Source: Phytoseiulus persimilis (taxonomy: Eukaryota > Arthropoda > Arachnida > Mesostigmata > Phytoseiidae). From it: a stretch of DNA of 64,000 bases. How positions within the stretch are numbered: the first letter of the stretch is position 1; each line of letters begins with the position of its first letter. The notes beneath the pieces were generated by a model. That model was not told the DNA's origin. It worked only from the letters and a program-made list of their open reading frames with translations, and searched no databases. Below are positions 47,301 to 57,690 of the stretch, piece by piece. The position numbers and the translations under genes were made by a program. The stretch spans positions 13,284,211 to 13,348,210 of the forward strand of contig CM075104.1 in NCBI GenBank assembly GCA_037576195.1. The letters run 5' to 3'.

Positions 47301-50300
47301 AGACAGGCAATTTCTCCGGAATGCCATGAGCAATCTAGAGGCGGGAGAAGCAACACGAACGGAACAACAAACAACACATTGCAATCACTGCATCGTCTCC
47401 TCTCGGAGTTTTCGACCCCCTCCAACGGGTCTTTTCATTCCCGCCGCAGCTCCTTTTTCTTCGCAGCCGCTTCAATTTCTCTTCCCGGCGCCTCTTTCTG
47501 AGGGCATCACTGCGAAACCCAGAGTCCCTGTTCCACCGAGGGCTAGGGAACAGCGAGGAGAATTCGTTACTTTTGATGACACTGCCGAGGCTGACTACGT
47601 CGAGAGAACAGCGAAAATGGTGCAAGAGCTGAACAAGCCGCACGTTGAGATGGAGGAATCCCGTGGCATCAATCCCGGCCAACTCGCTCTCTTCCCTCAT
47701 GGGACCGAGGAGGCTCAGCAGAGTCAGACGGTTGAGCACACTCGCGATTAGAGGTCTGTTCCAACTCGGAGGTTCATGCCTCCGGCTCACGCCTCGAGGG
47801 GATCGGCGCCTTGGAAGTCCTACTCGAAGCAACAATGCAAGCGGTTGACTCCAATGCAGCTCGTGGGGTTTGAGCTCCTGGCACACCCGCGGACCCCCGC
47901 TGCAGGCTGTCCCTGTGGCTCGAATACCTCGCGCGAAGAGCTGAGACCACTCGGTCGTTTCGTGTCGCCTCTTCAAGGGCCGGGGATAGAAAACCCACTG
48001 CGCTCAACTCCGATGCGGGGCTGACACGGAGATGAACATTACGCGGACCGTGATCGGTCTAGGACGTTGCGAACGGCGCGAGTCATTGCAACCAGAGAGA
48101 ATAAGAGCATTCTACCGCACGGAGGAGAATTTCCAAGAAACAAATTTCTTTAATTTCAGGAACGAATATTCCAAAAGTCCCGTCCCGCACTCCGAAATCG
48201 GGAAGCTGCGAGGATAATGGACGAGGACAGTTTCGGTGATACATCGCTGCTTGCATACGGTTCGGGCGAATATGAGGGAATTATTATCATACGAAATTAA
48301 AATGTTGTTCCCGGCAACCACCGGCGCCACTTCCGCTCCCGCTAACGGCGAGAACGGTTCACTTGGATTTTTCCACTAATATGCAGAACAGCCAGGTAGA
48401 CCTGTCCTTGTCATTTGCACTTTAGTGAGGACACACTCGTCAGGAGAATGGCGCTCTGTGGAACGCTTCGGGAGCTGCTCTCAACATCGAGCGGGAGAGC
48501 GGACAAACGGACGGACCAATGGCTGAACGGTGCGTCGCGTTGAGTCGGGTTGCTCTCGAGCAATCTATTAAGCTCCTTCTCGTATTAAGCTAAATTAGAG
48601 AGAGCAAGTGGCTGGAGGAGACGCTGAGATTCATCCACCGAGGTTCGCTCCACACACATGAACGTGTAATGGAAAGCCAGAACAATCAGCTCAGCCAGGT
48701 CTTGTGGAGAGACGTTTCCGCAGTTCGATGGAGACGCCGGCCGCCAAACCAGCAAACCGCCCTCAATGAAGCGAACAACCGCGATACAACGACTGCTGGC
48801 AACCCTAACGGATAATGAACTTCCATCCTTCCTGAACACATTGCTTGATAGTTGTTCTCTCGTTTTCTCGTGCTCCGTCGGGTCAGTTGCTATCCAGCTC
48901 TGTTTTTACCCCGTCGAGGTCTGAAACGAGTTTTCAGCGGAAACTCACTCCGAAGACATAACAGAGCAAGATCTCCATCTTTCTATCATCAGGAATGGAA
49001 GCCTCCGGATATGGTCGGAATTTCGGACCTTCGAACGGGCTACTCATCCACTACGACGTTTGGTCCGTAGTTACAGCAATGAAACACCACGGCGGTGAGC
49101 TGTTGGGCCAGCCTTTCAGCGACGTCGAGGGGCTCGAATAATGATAGATTGACGCGGAGCGGAACAGCTGTCCGTACCGGGGCACTGCCATAGTATTTGC
49201 TCGACGGGAGGCCATCTTTCTTCATGAGCTCCAAGACGCCTGCGAAGACCACGAAAGTGCCTGCGGGGTCGCTGACATGCACATCCCGCAGTGCCGCCGT
49301 GAGATCGCGAAGTCGACGATCGAAATCCCGGAACAATATAATTCCTGGCCTCCGTGAGGTGCTCCGCGGGGACCGTTCTCTTTGAACTCCTTCCACGGAT
49401 GGTCGAGAGTGCGTTACCTGCACTTCCGTATCACGAACCATGGAATCGTTCCCCAACCGGAAAATACTCTCCTCTACCCCGAAATTTTGTGTCGGTAGGA
49501 AGCGAAACGCTCGGTCAGCAAACTTGCGGAAGGCTTGTCTGGATCATCGTGCGCGAGACGGATCGTGCGAGAAGCGATCGCGCTCATCTTCCGCGAGCCG
49601 CTATAGACTGTCTGGAACGCGATTTGTTCGAACTCCGTGGAGCTTCCATCCATCATCGTTGGCGATCATCAAAAAAGAAAATCATTTTTCACAGAACCTC
49701 GGCCGCAGCTCGAAACAAAGCATCGGATACCAGACGCTTCGCAATCTTGCCCCACGGATACCCCATATAGTGGGGGATTCCTGGGGATCGAGTTCCGGGA
49801 GAACCCAGGCGGAGATCGCGACGTTGTACCGTTCTGCTTCTCGCGACCCAAGCACCGGCTCAGGCGAGTTGAGACTGCGTTCTAGAGACGCGGGATGAGA
49901 ACAATGGCCCTGAGTCGGTTCCCTAACGCACAATCTGAAATTGGAATGACTGATTTCCCGCCAGACGTCGCCACCGCGTGATGGACGCGGAGAGCACTCG
50001 CACTGAACCGATCCGATGGTGGGAATCACGAGACCACAGGGAAGGTCGTTCGTTGACAACTGAGGCGACTCTGATGCCTCAGGAAGCCCCCACCGGGCAG
50101 CTCGGCGAAGAATCGAAGCAACCAATATGGCTCTTAGGGGAATTTCCCAGGTCCGGAATTGGATTCTCATCGCTTCGGGAAAGAAAACCGTTCCTCCGCG
50201 CTGCGTCGCAACAAACAAAAACTGATGCCTGACGGTTCCGCGTAAGGTTCCCCCGAACAAAACTCGGCCTCACGTTCAATCTATTTCACTCGATGGTTCC

Positions 50301-50772
50301 ATGTGGTCTGGTCCCGTGACGTCGGCAAAGTAGGCGTCATCCCTGCGTCGGACTACGAACCGTTTCTCTCTGAACGAGATTCCAGAGATTGGAAAACCCG
50401 GAACGGAGAGTGCAGCTCATAACTCAAAAATCCAAACGACTTCCACCTACCTCTCTCCCCCGGCAAGGGACGCTTGACTCCATTTTGGAAGAACCATGGC
50501 CTTTCGGAGTTTTCTTTCGAGGTCGGTTGTTTGTCTTGCTCCTTGATTCGATCTCCTTCTTCATTCGACTTCGGAATCCCTGAGCGAAGTTTCAGAATTT
50601 GGCTTGATGGGGCAGCTTCCTGCGGTTGTTCGACCGGTGCTTTCGCATCGAGCGGCACCGGAGGCTCCACCAGGTTCGAGTGGAACGTCGGCACCACGAA
50701 GTACAAGTAGGCGCCGCAGAACAATAACGAGGTCACCAGGAGCACCCGACGCAACTTTTTGAAAGTCAACAT
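38339..50772 (-). CDS. Alpha-1,3-fucosyltransferase (GT10), three coding exons
   Basis: Minus-strand coding exons are 50772-50451, 39672-39447 and 39161-38339 (322, 226 and 823 bases), introns in phases 1 and 2, 456 residues. The product is a type II Golgi protein. It has a short basic N-tail (MLTFKKLRR), one membrane span (about residues 10-27), a Pro/Glu/Lys-rich stem to about 95, then the catalytic domain. The GT10 signature lies at about 314-340 (YKFYLAFENS, then DYITEKFF and VPIAMG). It is preceded by CPVNRCSITND in exon 2 and DIVAPYEKW in exon 3. The C-terminal FCRLCAMLHDD and WWAGPEVC resemble arthropod core-type FucTs. It transfers fucose from GDP-fucose to GlcNAc, probably the N-glycan core; acceptor choice is inferred. 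The exon 1 acceptor (TTTCAG, start of exon at 50787) implies an upstream 5' UTR exon. Stop at 38339-38341. Confidence 0.9.
40024..40054 (+). repeat. Mariner 5' inverted terminal repeat
   Basis: 31 bp, an exact inverted match to 41277-41307. The next base differs. Confidence 0.95.
40205..41164 (+). CDS. Mariner transposase, C-terminus cut by a stop codon
   Basis: 319 residues. It has an N-terminal paired helix-turn-helix DNA-binding region (about residues 1-110), then a DDE-type catalytic domain of the D,D34D kind. The first Asp is in TGDEKWILY, the second in QHDNARPHV, and the third exactly 34 residues later in SPDLAPSDYHLF. All three are present. The linker-type WLPHDL and the YSPDLAPSDY block are typical of mariner. 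The frame ends at TAG 41162-41164. The same frame continues without break for 22 more codons (GIFDLPDRWAKVIEQNGQYI...) to TAA, and that tail matches the usual family C-terminus. The enzyme is thus about 22 residues short of the usual ~340 because of one amber codon. It would catalyse cut-and-paste transposition in the nucleus; activity of this copy is doubtful. Confidence 0.93.
   Translation: MEDQKQHFRHIMLFCYREGLNAVKTTRRISAVYGENALQSSTVRKWFTRFKAENFNLEDEPRSGRPQVVEPDEIISLVTSNPGLTIKEIEDSTGVSHGTVWNRLHQAGFSNKRNIWLPHDLTDRQLERRVDTSHTLLRKNANEPFLKRLITGDEKWILYRNATQRKSWVPKGSRAAAVPKPEIHQKKVMLSCWWDCKGVVFFELLPPGQTITTEVYCRQLEDLKTAVATKRPELANRWGVVFQHDNARPHVSLRSRQKLAEFDWDVLPHPAYSPDLAPSDYHLFRSLQNSLDGEIFESLEGIKNHLNQFFGKKETKFWE
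41229..41234 (+). terminator. Mariner internal polyadenylation signal
   Basis: AATAAA overlapping the family stop codon region (TTCAATAAAAAG), a usual arrangement for mariner elements. Confidence 0.5.
41277..41307 (-). repeat. Mariner 3' inverted terminal repeat
   Basis: 31 bp, an exact inverted copy of 40024-40054, followed by the TA duplication. Confidence 0.95.
44836..45243 (-). CDS. Unidentified open segment with acidic C-terminus
   Basis: The minus-strand frame is open from an upstream TAA near 45245 down to the stop at 44836, about 135 codons. It has a basic, leucine-rich first part (around RRLRLLNARETTRVK) and an acidic, serine-rich end (SEVSDHEGPHVSSSEGEGG). The first ATG in this frame is well inside, and no clear acceptor precedes it. 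It could be a terminal exon of an unknown gene nested in the intron, or a decayed element. No family is recognised. Confidence 0.2.
   Translation of the reverse strand, partial: GSWRRSHPVPRGFLTKETQEARHKECRRLRLLNARETTRVKSLFDLLVMLLVTSHPLEGIHPKSERARRKGIFDPVIDILLKPQSEDARNLLGTIELDSDCDLNALVASDGTYSEVSDHEGPHVSSSEGEGGTDP
47161..47176. repeat. Poly-C run in the fucosyltransferase intron
   Basis: Sixteen C bases followed by TA and six more C. The complementary G tract could form quadruplex-like structures and is prone to length error in sequencing. Confidence 0.85.
47480..47751 (+). CDS. Unidentified open segment, possible terminal exon
   Basis: The plus-strand frame ends at TAG 47749-47751. Its last ~80 residues read like a soluble acidic protein (for example FVTFDDTAEADYVERTAK and MVQELNKPHVEMEE) with balanced codon use. 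The frame is also open well upstream, from about 47233, but that part is low in complexity. Possible acceptors (TTCTTCGCAG near 47466) precede it. The opposite strand is open too, which lowers confidence. No family is recognised. Confidence 0.2.
49040..49990 (-). pseudogene. Broken coding remnant of unknown origin, possibly an old viral insertion
   Basis: Going down the minus strand, protein-like reading moves between frames. There is one segment above about 49780, a second from about 49780 to 49700, a third at 49656-49474, and at least two more between 49420 and 49040. Each is interrupted by a stop or frameshift (for example TAG just after 49474 and the stop at 49040). Codon choice inside the segments looks selected and there are no introns. 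An intronless, multiply broken coding stretch fits a decayed endogenous viral element (a nucleoprotein-type gene is one possibility) or a processed pseudogene. I could not assign a family. It lies inside the fucosyltransferase intron on the same strand. Confidence 0.35.
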
Positions 50773-50787
50773 CTTTGCCGGCTTCGC

Positions 50788-53700
50788 CTGAAACAAGATT
50801 CCGCTTAGCGACACCGCGCATGACTGCATCAATGGCTGCCGCCATCGGACACGATCCATATCCTGTCGATGAACGGCTAGTTTGGCGGAGATCACGTGGA
50901 GCAGAGCTCGACGGATTTGTTTTTCCTTTTCGCGGTCGGGGTCAGAGCTATATCAGGCTCCCATCTCACACTTGGAACGCTAGACTCCTGTTCGCCTCCT
51001 TCCTCTGCAGTCTCCTGATTCTTCGCGGGAAACATCGACTGTATTTGCACAAGGCAATAGCAAACGTTTGACTCCAGTCAGCTGATGGGACCGTCGCTCG
51101 CTGAATACCGGCGCTGACACTCAACAGCACATCAATTTGACTCAAGTCGCCAATCTTCCTCCGAAGATGTCCATAATTTATGAGGGCTCGATGACGGAAG
51201 AGTAGCTCAATTGGGAGCGCAACCTAGAGACTAATGGACTGATAACCGACCGCATCAAAAAGCCTCGAAGAAGCTGCGCTCGACTGTGAAGGGAGCTCCA
51301 TACGCTTTTGCGACGGCATAAGATACGCTCGCAGGGCAAACGGCGGAACATAGAAAGGGAACGGAGGGGGAGCGGGGGGAAAACGTTTATTAGATCCCGA
51401 CCAGGTTTCTGCCTTCCGCGGTCTTCAGAGCCCCGTGGACTCGGAGAATAACACAAAAGGAACTTCCTCCTGCGTCCCAACTCCCGGACCTGTGCGTCTG
51501 TTTACGGACTCGTTACCTGGCAGACAGGGCGGAGGGGCTGCATGTGGCATCTAGGGCAACCACGTCGCGCTCTGCCGATCGGATGTGTTAATCGATATTG
51601 CACAGTCGAAGCCTCATTGTCTGGAAACGTAGCGTGACAGCCGGACAGGGCGACCGGGACAGAAATTCGGAGCGCCGACCTACATGACGTTGGCGCACAA
51701 CCCAATCCAGGAGGAGTCAACGCATGGTCGTCTTCCGTGATTCTCATTCATTTTCAGAAGAAACAGAGACTTCTCTGTCTGTGGACGCACGAGTGGGAGA
51801 AGTTTCCCGTTCATGGAAGATTTCAACCGCTTCAGCCGTCATGATCAACGGAAATCGAGCAAACCCCCAATCGCTATCGGACGTTGAAGCTCCTGACGGC
51901 CGATTCTACCATCAGAGGTCTATGGTTGAACACAGTCCTGACTTCAACCAAATCCAGAACAGTATTTTCCTTAGTCTGATGCTCGATGTTCGTCGCCCAG
52001 AACGAAGATCCTCGACAATCCATTGGAACCAAAACTACTCCGCTCGGAGCGCTTTCAGCGGGGCACTCTTCCTCGTGAGTCTCTAAGCGAGAATGGTATC
52101 GCTCCAATAGAACGAGAATGACCCCATGATTACCATGAAACCATGAGAATGGTCTTTCGGAACGAAACCGAAAGTTTAACGGCCACTGTCAGAGTCGGCA
52201 GGGGATGATCAGCAACTACGGATTACGAAGCCCTGTTCTGACGTAGACGTCGACCATGCTGGCTGGGCGCTTTTGGTTGGATTAGACGAGCGCAAACGAT
52301 TTTAGCGTATTCAATAGGCCGACACAAAGCGGCGCTCGAAACAAAGGCTCCGTTCACCCAGATAGGACGCCGAGTTCTTTGAAGCTTGAGCCGGATGGCG
52401 GTCTCAGGCATCCGATTCATGGCCGAGCATGCATGACAAAAGTCAACGGGGAGCCGCTGAATATGGAAAATAATTGAGTCAGTATTTGATTCTGGTTTAT
52501 CGGAATACGGGCGAGCAACCAGATCGAATGACGGCAGGGAATCCAGCTCGTTCGATTGAATCAGAGCGGGTCTCATACGTGTGCTCTGTGTCAGGAGGCG
52601 TGTGAGTTCGAGGATGATAAGGAGAAGAAATTGTCTGAATCCGCTCAGCGGGAAGCCGAAGGGGAGCCAACCGAGACGTCAAGATGGATCGTGAGAGCAA
52701 AACTTCGGATCGAAAACGGTTATTTGCACGAGAACTACCGTTCTCAACGGCTGTAGCCGCCGCTCTTGATTAAAGTCAATTGAACAGCACACCGCCACCG
52801 CACAATAAATGGATGGGCTGGCTGACTAACCGACTGCTTGCTCGACTGACCGGCTTGCGGTCGTCTGTGATGTCGACTATGCTACATTTCCGAACTGAGT
52901 CTGCAAGATCGTTTGTTGACATTCACGCGGAGCCCATTCGAAAGCATCGGATGCGTTTGAGGGTCTAATTCGGATTCCGAAAGTGCCTGCCTATCGTTGA
53001 GGAACCGGAAGAAGCTTGGAAGGCTTCCGATACAGCGAATCTTTTTCTGTGGCGCCAAAAAGCTCGTATGTCGTAGCCGGCACTCGATTGTAGGAGGAGT
53101 GAATTACAACGCCAGAGCTCAGCCCCATCGTAAATTAGTACCGCTTGCTAGGTTGGGGAATCATTCGACAACCGATCTGAAAGCACCATAAGTCAAGATG
53201 AAAGATGGGAACTTTGTCAAAACAGCCGGTACTCTCACCCGGGCGATAATCCACCGATATGAGGCATCGCAGCACCCTCACGCCGTCTTCTACAGAACAC
53301 TTTTGAGTTCACATTGGCGGTTATCGATCTGTTCAGAGAGGACACCGACTTCACTCGTGACGGCGCTTCGCGTAAATAAACTCACGTAGCTCAGTCGGAC
53401 TCATCGTGGAGAGGGCTCGAATAGGAGAGATCTCTACCTTGCGTGACACGCCACGTCAGGATGCCGACTGATAATTCGGCTTAGTATCTCACAGCTGGCA
53501 AAATATGTGTCCTCCTAAGAGTTTACGGCTTTGTACTATTTTGATTTCCGAGCGGACAATCGGAGACAGAAACCACCGACCTTTGTGGACAAAACCCAAA
53601 CGTTTACAATTCCTGTCGACTGCGCTGACAGTGAAGTGAATGAGACGAGTAACCGAGACTATAACATCTTCAACTTCTATTAGTGAGAGGATTCGGGACG

Positions 53701-54534
53701 CGGCGAAATTGTACAGCACACGTGGCAATCTTCAGTCAGAATCGCTTGATTTCGTGAGCTTCCCTCGAGGTATCGAGGTGTTGTTCGACGAGCTCAATGT
53801 CCCTATATAGGACATTAGTGTCGAATCGAAACACATGAACGAATCAGCTGGGAAGGGATACATCCGGTACGATTTCCTTCACGGCGGGGCTTTTCAATGG
53901 GCTTACCACCGAGGGCCAACCTGAACTCGAGCGGTGAATTTCTCGGCCCACAAACGCTAATGACAGCTTTTGGTGACTCGAACAGCGAGTTTCCGGGGTA
54001 AAAGTGTCGATGTGCCGGAATGGGAGGAGTGATTGACTATTTCGTAGCAACAATGGACTTTCCTCAACGACTGCATTGATCGAAAACGTCCCGAGAACGG
54101 TTTTGGCATCACGGATCCGGCGGCGCATAGTCGGCAGCCACGGTCGTAGATCACAAGTGCCAGGAAACTGGAGGGAAGACAGCGAAGGACCTCCCCTTCT
54201 GGCGCAAGCTTCGGTGGGAAGCTTTTCAGAACAGGTGTAGGATTCCTGTCTTCGGCCATTCCAAGGACTTCTTCTTGCAATGCGGTCCCAATAATCCACG
54301 CGGCGTCCTCTGTCTGAACTCACATTGCTGCTCCGATGAAGCACAACTATTATGCTGAACTTCCTAAGGAGTTCCTGCTCCAGGAACCGGGATGCTCTCG
54401 CTCGCAGCCATGAACGTTCTATATCAGCTGCGAGGTTTTCACAGGAGTGAGCGTTGTCTGCTCAGGACGACAACACATCCCATGAAGAGAGAGGGCAAAC
54501 GCGAAGGAGGGAAGCGAGGGAGGAAGGAAGGACT
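50788..54534. other. Upstream flank of the fucosyltransferase and spacer
   Basis: The fucosyltransferase promoter and 5' UTR exon should lie just above 50787, but could not be placed. A plus-strand frame at 52556-52756 has a CALCQEAC motif and a charged tail but no context. Nothing else is supportable. Confidence 0.35.
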
Positions 54535-54605
54535 TCAATCCTCGCGGGGTTTGAACCCAGGGCGCGAGCATGCGCTCTGCACAGTCATTGGCAGGCTGAC
54601 ATTGT
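54535..54605 (-). repeat. tRNA-like SINE fragment (tRNA-Ala-like)
   Basis: On the minus strand, CAGAGCGCATGCT followed by CCCTGGGTTCAAACCCC resembles the D-arm/anticodon-arm and T-arm of tRNA-Ala, including a B-box-like GGTTCAAACC. The anticodon arm is shortened, so it is not a working tRNA. The T-arm flank GTTCAAACCCCGCGAG is shared with 57.67 kb. It is followed by a CT-rich tail, as in tRNA-derived SINEs. Confidence 0.45.
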
Positions 54606-56470
54606 GAGTGTTTCGTTCAGGGTGTGTTCGAGTGCAACATAGTGGCTGCGGGACTCACTCCGGTCCCTCGAAAAGTCCTCCCGAACGGGGTTGGCACTCA
54701 AATGATAGAAAAAGACCTCCAGCATCCCGTTCCTCGCTTTACCAACTTGGTGCTCAGGTAGCGAGCGAGAATAAGGCGGGGTGAAGAATGAACGTGCGAG
54801 ATCATCTGAAACCCCGAGCCATGGAGCGTTGGGTATTCGTATGACAGAGCAACTCGTGATCGCGGGAAACATGACGAGATGCAGGAGTTCATTCCGATAC
54901 TTCTCAACTCCAGGATTCCGTTGTTCACAGATTCGACCCGTCGTCTTGAGTCACTTCCGAACATTCTGGACACGGCTCGATTGCGGGAATCTGACTTGAA
55001 CGACTGCGTCATGACGGGCTCAGGTCGCTGGTTCCGGGACTGGACTTGCGTACAGAGACTTCGCGACCATCGACTAATGGTCCGCGGAAATGTGGTTCCC
55101 CAGTGGGTCGTCATATGATTACTTTCGATCGCTTGAGGAAGCTAACCAGAACCATTCGGTGTATTCCAGGAAAACACACAATTCCGGCAGAAATATGCTG
55201 TTAGATATGTCGTGAATCTCGAAACTCGGGGCTTCACAGCCTGTTCAATTCCGCTAAGATGTTGCCATCCAAAGCAGGTTGGTGAAAAGGAGTGGCAGCT
55301 ATATCTTGAGTTCAATCGCTCCTCCAGCATCTGCCTGACCATCTTCCTCTGGATTCCCAGGGCGACATATCTCCTAAATATCTCACTTTACCTCTGTCTG
55401 ACCCACTGGACAGCATATGGATGCGCTTGCGAATCTGACGTAGTCATGACATGTCGCCGCATGCCAAAGAGATGGCTCCGCTGGGATCTCAATCGATAGA
55501 AACTATCCGCAGGATGCAGAATGAACAAACCAATCGGGGAGAGAAAACCTTTTAGCGATTTCATGGCAGACGTGACCAAATTTCTCGTAAGATGGTGGGG
55601 AATCCATGGAGAAAACCAGAGCACCCCGAGAGCCGAATGCGGAGGACAAATGGATAGTATGAGCATAGTAGGAGCGAAAATTGTCATTTCGAATCATGAG
55701 AAAAGCCCTGAACGGCAGAAGAGTGACAGCGGTCTCGCAGAAAGCTGCCAAGTGTAGGTCGGAAGCCAGCTGAGGGTATTGAGCTCGCTGGATAGATGAT
55801 CCTTGCGGTAGGGCGTCGCATCGAGGCATAACGCTCCGCTGATTGAGCGTCTCAGCCAACGGCATCGGAGTCACATTGTTTTTGCAGTTTCACCATGCCC
55901 TAGATCGGTTACCAGATCTGACCGATTTTTCTGGTTCCAACAGCTTTAGGTGAGATCCACCGCCCTCCAAGTGGTTCCGACAGTAACCCGGACGGATATA
56001 GAGCTCATGTGTCATGTTCTGGAGAAATTTCAGACAACAGAATGCGTTGCGGAGACACTGGCGGTATGCACACCTGGGATGGATACTTTGAATGTAGGGA
56101 CCACCTGTTCCGGGAGCACGATGGGTCACTACTAGCGACTCGCGACATGGGGCGCACCGTGGAAAATTTGCCAAAAACGGCTGACCTAAAGTAATAACGG
56201 AGGGAAGACGCCCGAAACGGAGCTGTGTGTTCACAGAGGACTGGAATATTTCCTTGCATTTCGGGCGATGAATGCCGCAACCTGCTCGTATCGGACTCGG
56301 ATAGGAAACACGAACGTAGAGTGTTTGTCCCCGAATCAGAGCGCGGAAAAAATCGCGGAAATCTCACGAGGAGGACGTAGGAGGACCACCCCTGGCTCCG
56401 GAACATTCGGATTTGCATTCGGAAGAGCCCGCTGAAGCAAGCTGGCAATGCTGAGGCGGTTACGACTCAC
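54606..56470. other. Spacer without a supportable gene
   Basis: Overlapping open frames on both strands, none recognised. This stretch would be the first intron and beyond if the segment at 56471-56862 is a real minus-strand exon. No matching second exon could be identified. Confidence 0.3.
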
Positions 56471-56862
56471 CAGCGGGGAAAGCCAATGACCATCAGCATT
56501 TGAATGAAATCCTGCAATGTCATCTTCAACCATTGGATTCCGCTAATGGTATATCGAGGCGTTGTGGCGTTTGTCAGATCTTCTCTGGATTCCGCTCTGA
56601 TCAGCTCATTGAATTCGGTTTTCAAAGGACAGCCTCTCCGTTTCTCTCGAGCTCGCCCGACATGCGGACATTCCTTCGGCTTAGTCGTTTTACTCATTTT
56701 CCGACGGCTTGCCACTCGGGCCATAGTGGCTGGTGAGACCAATGCTTCAGAATCTTCTTCGTCTTCACTCAAGTCCGCCAGGAAATGATATTGGAGACTC
56801 GCAACATACAGAAACCGAGTGCAACGCTCTGACGAGCAATGGATATCGACGGAGCTCCTCAT
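56471..56862 (-). CDS. Possible first coding exon of an unidentified gene (histone-fold-like end)
   Basis: The minus-strand frame is open from at least 57039. Candidate starts are ATG 56862, 56724 and 56523. It ends at a consensus donor (CCGCTG|GTGAGT, intron from 56470). From 56862 the product has an acidic patch (LSEDEEDSE), then a basic segment starting MARVASRRKMSKTTKPK, then FNELIRAES and RYTISGIQWLKMTLQDF. The order basic tail, FxxLIR helix, and long amphipathic helix recalls core histones (H2A/H2B/H3-like), with the donor falling inside the fold. The resemblance is weak, judged by eye, and no second exon was found. A ciliary IFT38-like start at 56523 was also considered. It may be a decayed copy. 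Confidence 0.25.
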
Positions 56863-57604
56863 CTGGTTGGATAGAGAGCGCGCAGAGGAAAGAATATCCA
56901 GGAACTCTGCCGTGAGCGAATTCGTCCAGATTTGAGGATTCCGGTTGGAGACACGGGAAATTCGATTCCCGGCCGAGAGGGTGTTGCTCCTTGAATCCTG
57001 GGGCGGCATTTGCTTATTGCACCGGGGAATCCAATGCATCGACTGCCGGGATCATCCCCCTCCTCTCTTGCCGACAATCGGTCCTACCATTCCGCCAAGT
57101 TGAAGACCCTGTGTGTCTCTTCGAATAAACTGAATGTGTATCCTACTGACCATAAGTCCAGGAGAACACCTCGACCGTAACGAATCGCGATTCTCAGCGC
57201 TGGAAGCGCATTCTTAGGCCGGATCTTGGGCGTGTATGGCGTGAACGTGATACCAACAGAGCTCATCCAAAGAATGTGTAGGCATCATCGCCTTCGATTG
57301 AATCTATTTTTCAAATCACAGTCATTGTCTTCTTATTTATGAAGTTCCGATCACGGGGAGGCTCCAGCGAATCTGTTATGAGCGAAAAGAATAACTCGTT
57401 TCGGGATCCTTGTGAAGACGCATTCCTCCGCGTTTGTGTGTACAAGATTCTCTCGACCTGGCTCAGGTCTCTCGATACGAGACTCACCGGAGCTCCGTGT
57501 TCTCTTTGCTTCCTGGATTAACATCGTTTACTCTCCAACTCCAATGACGATTTCCACTCAAAGGGATTCGATCGCGTGTGGATAAAAAAATGGAGGAGTT
57601 CCGC
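56863..57604. other. Spacer with tRNA-like scraps
   Basis: Around 56938-56985 the plus strand has a T-arm-like block (ATTCGATTCCCGGCC), and around 57000-57110 the minus strand has an A-box-like TGGCGGAATGGTAGGA. Neither folds into a full tRNA by eye. They may be worn SINE heads. No gene is seen. Confidence 0.3.
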
Positions 57605-57690
57605 AATGGCTGTCGGCTGCTACGCACAGGGTTCTCACCCTGTGGGCCTTCTTCCAGAGTGAGCACCGAGTTCAAACCCCGCGAGTATCG
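57605..57690 (+). repeat. tRNA-like SINE fragment (tRNA-Glu-like)
   Basis: TGGCTGTCGGCTGC (A-box-like), an anticodon-arm-like hairpin ACAGGG-TTCTCA-CCCTGT, and the B-box-like GAGTTCAAACCCC lie in tRNA order. An ~18-bp insertion before the T-arm and poor T-stem pairing rule out a functional tRNA. It shares GTTCAAACCCCGCGAG with the fragment at 54.55 kb, in the opposite orientation. Confidence 0.45.

Larger units (their letters stand above)
39673..50450 (-). other. 10.8-kb intron of the fucosyltransferase gene
   Basis: Donor GTAGGT follows the PLPGERG codons. The acceptor TTCTATTACAG precedes the codons for NLWPHED. Phase 1 is matched across the gap. The intron contains the mariner at 40024-41307 on the opposite strand, a poly-C run at 47161, two weak open frames (minus, about 45243-44836; plus, about 47480-47751) and a broken coding remnant at about 49.0-50.0 kb. 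The rest shows nothing I can name. Confidence 0.85.

Noticed and set aside
47335-47976. 213-codon minus-strand frame
   Set aside because: Arg/Leu/Ser-rich translation without domain features; likely a shadow of GC-rich sequence and of the plus-strand segment.
57605-57690. Functional tRNA-Glu gene
   Set aside because: A box, anticodon hairpin and B box are in order, but there is an extra ~18 bp before the T-arm, the T-stem pairs poorly and no acceptor stem closes.
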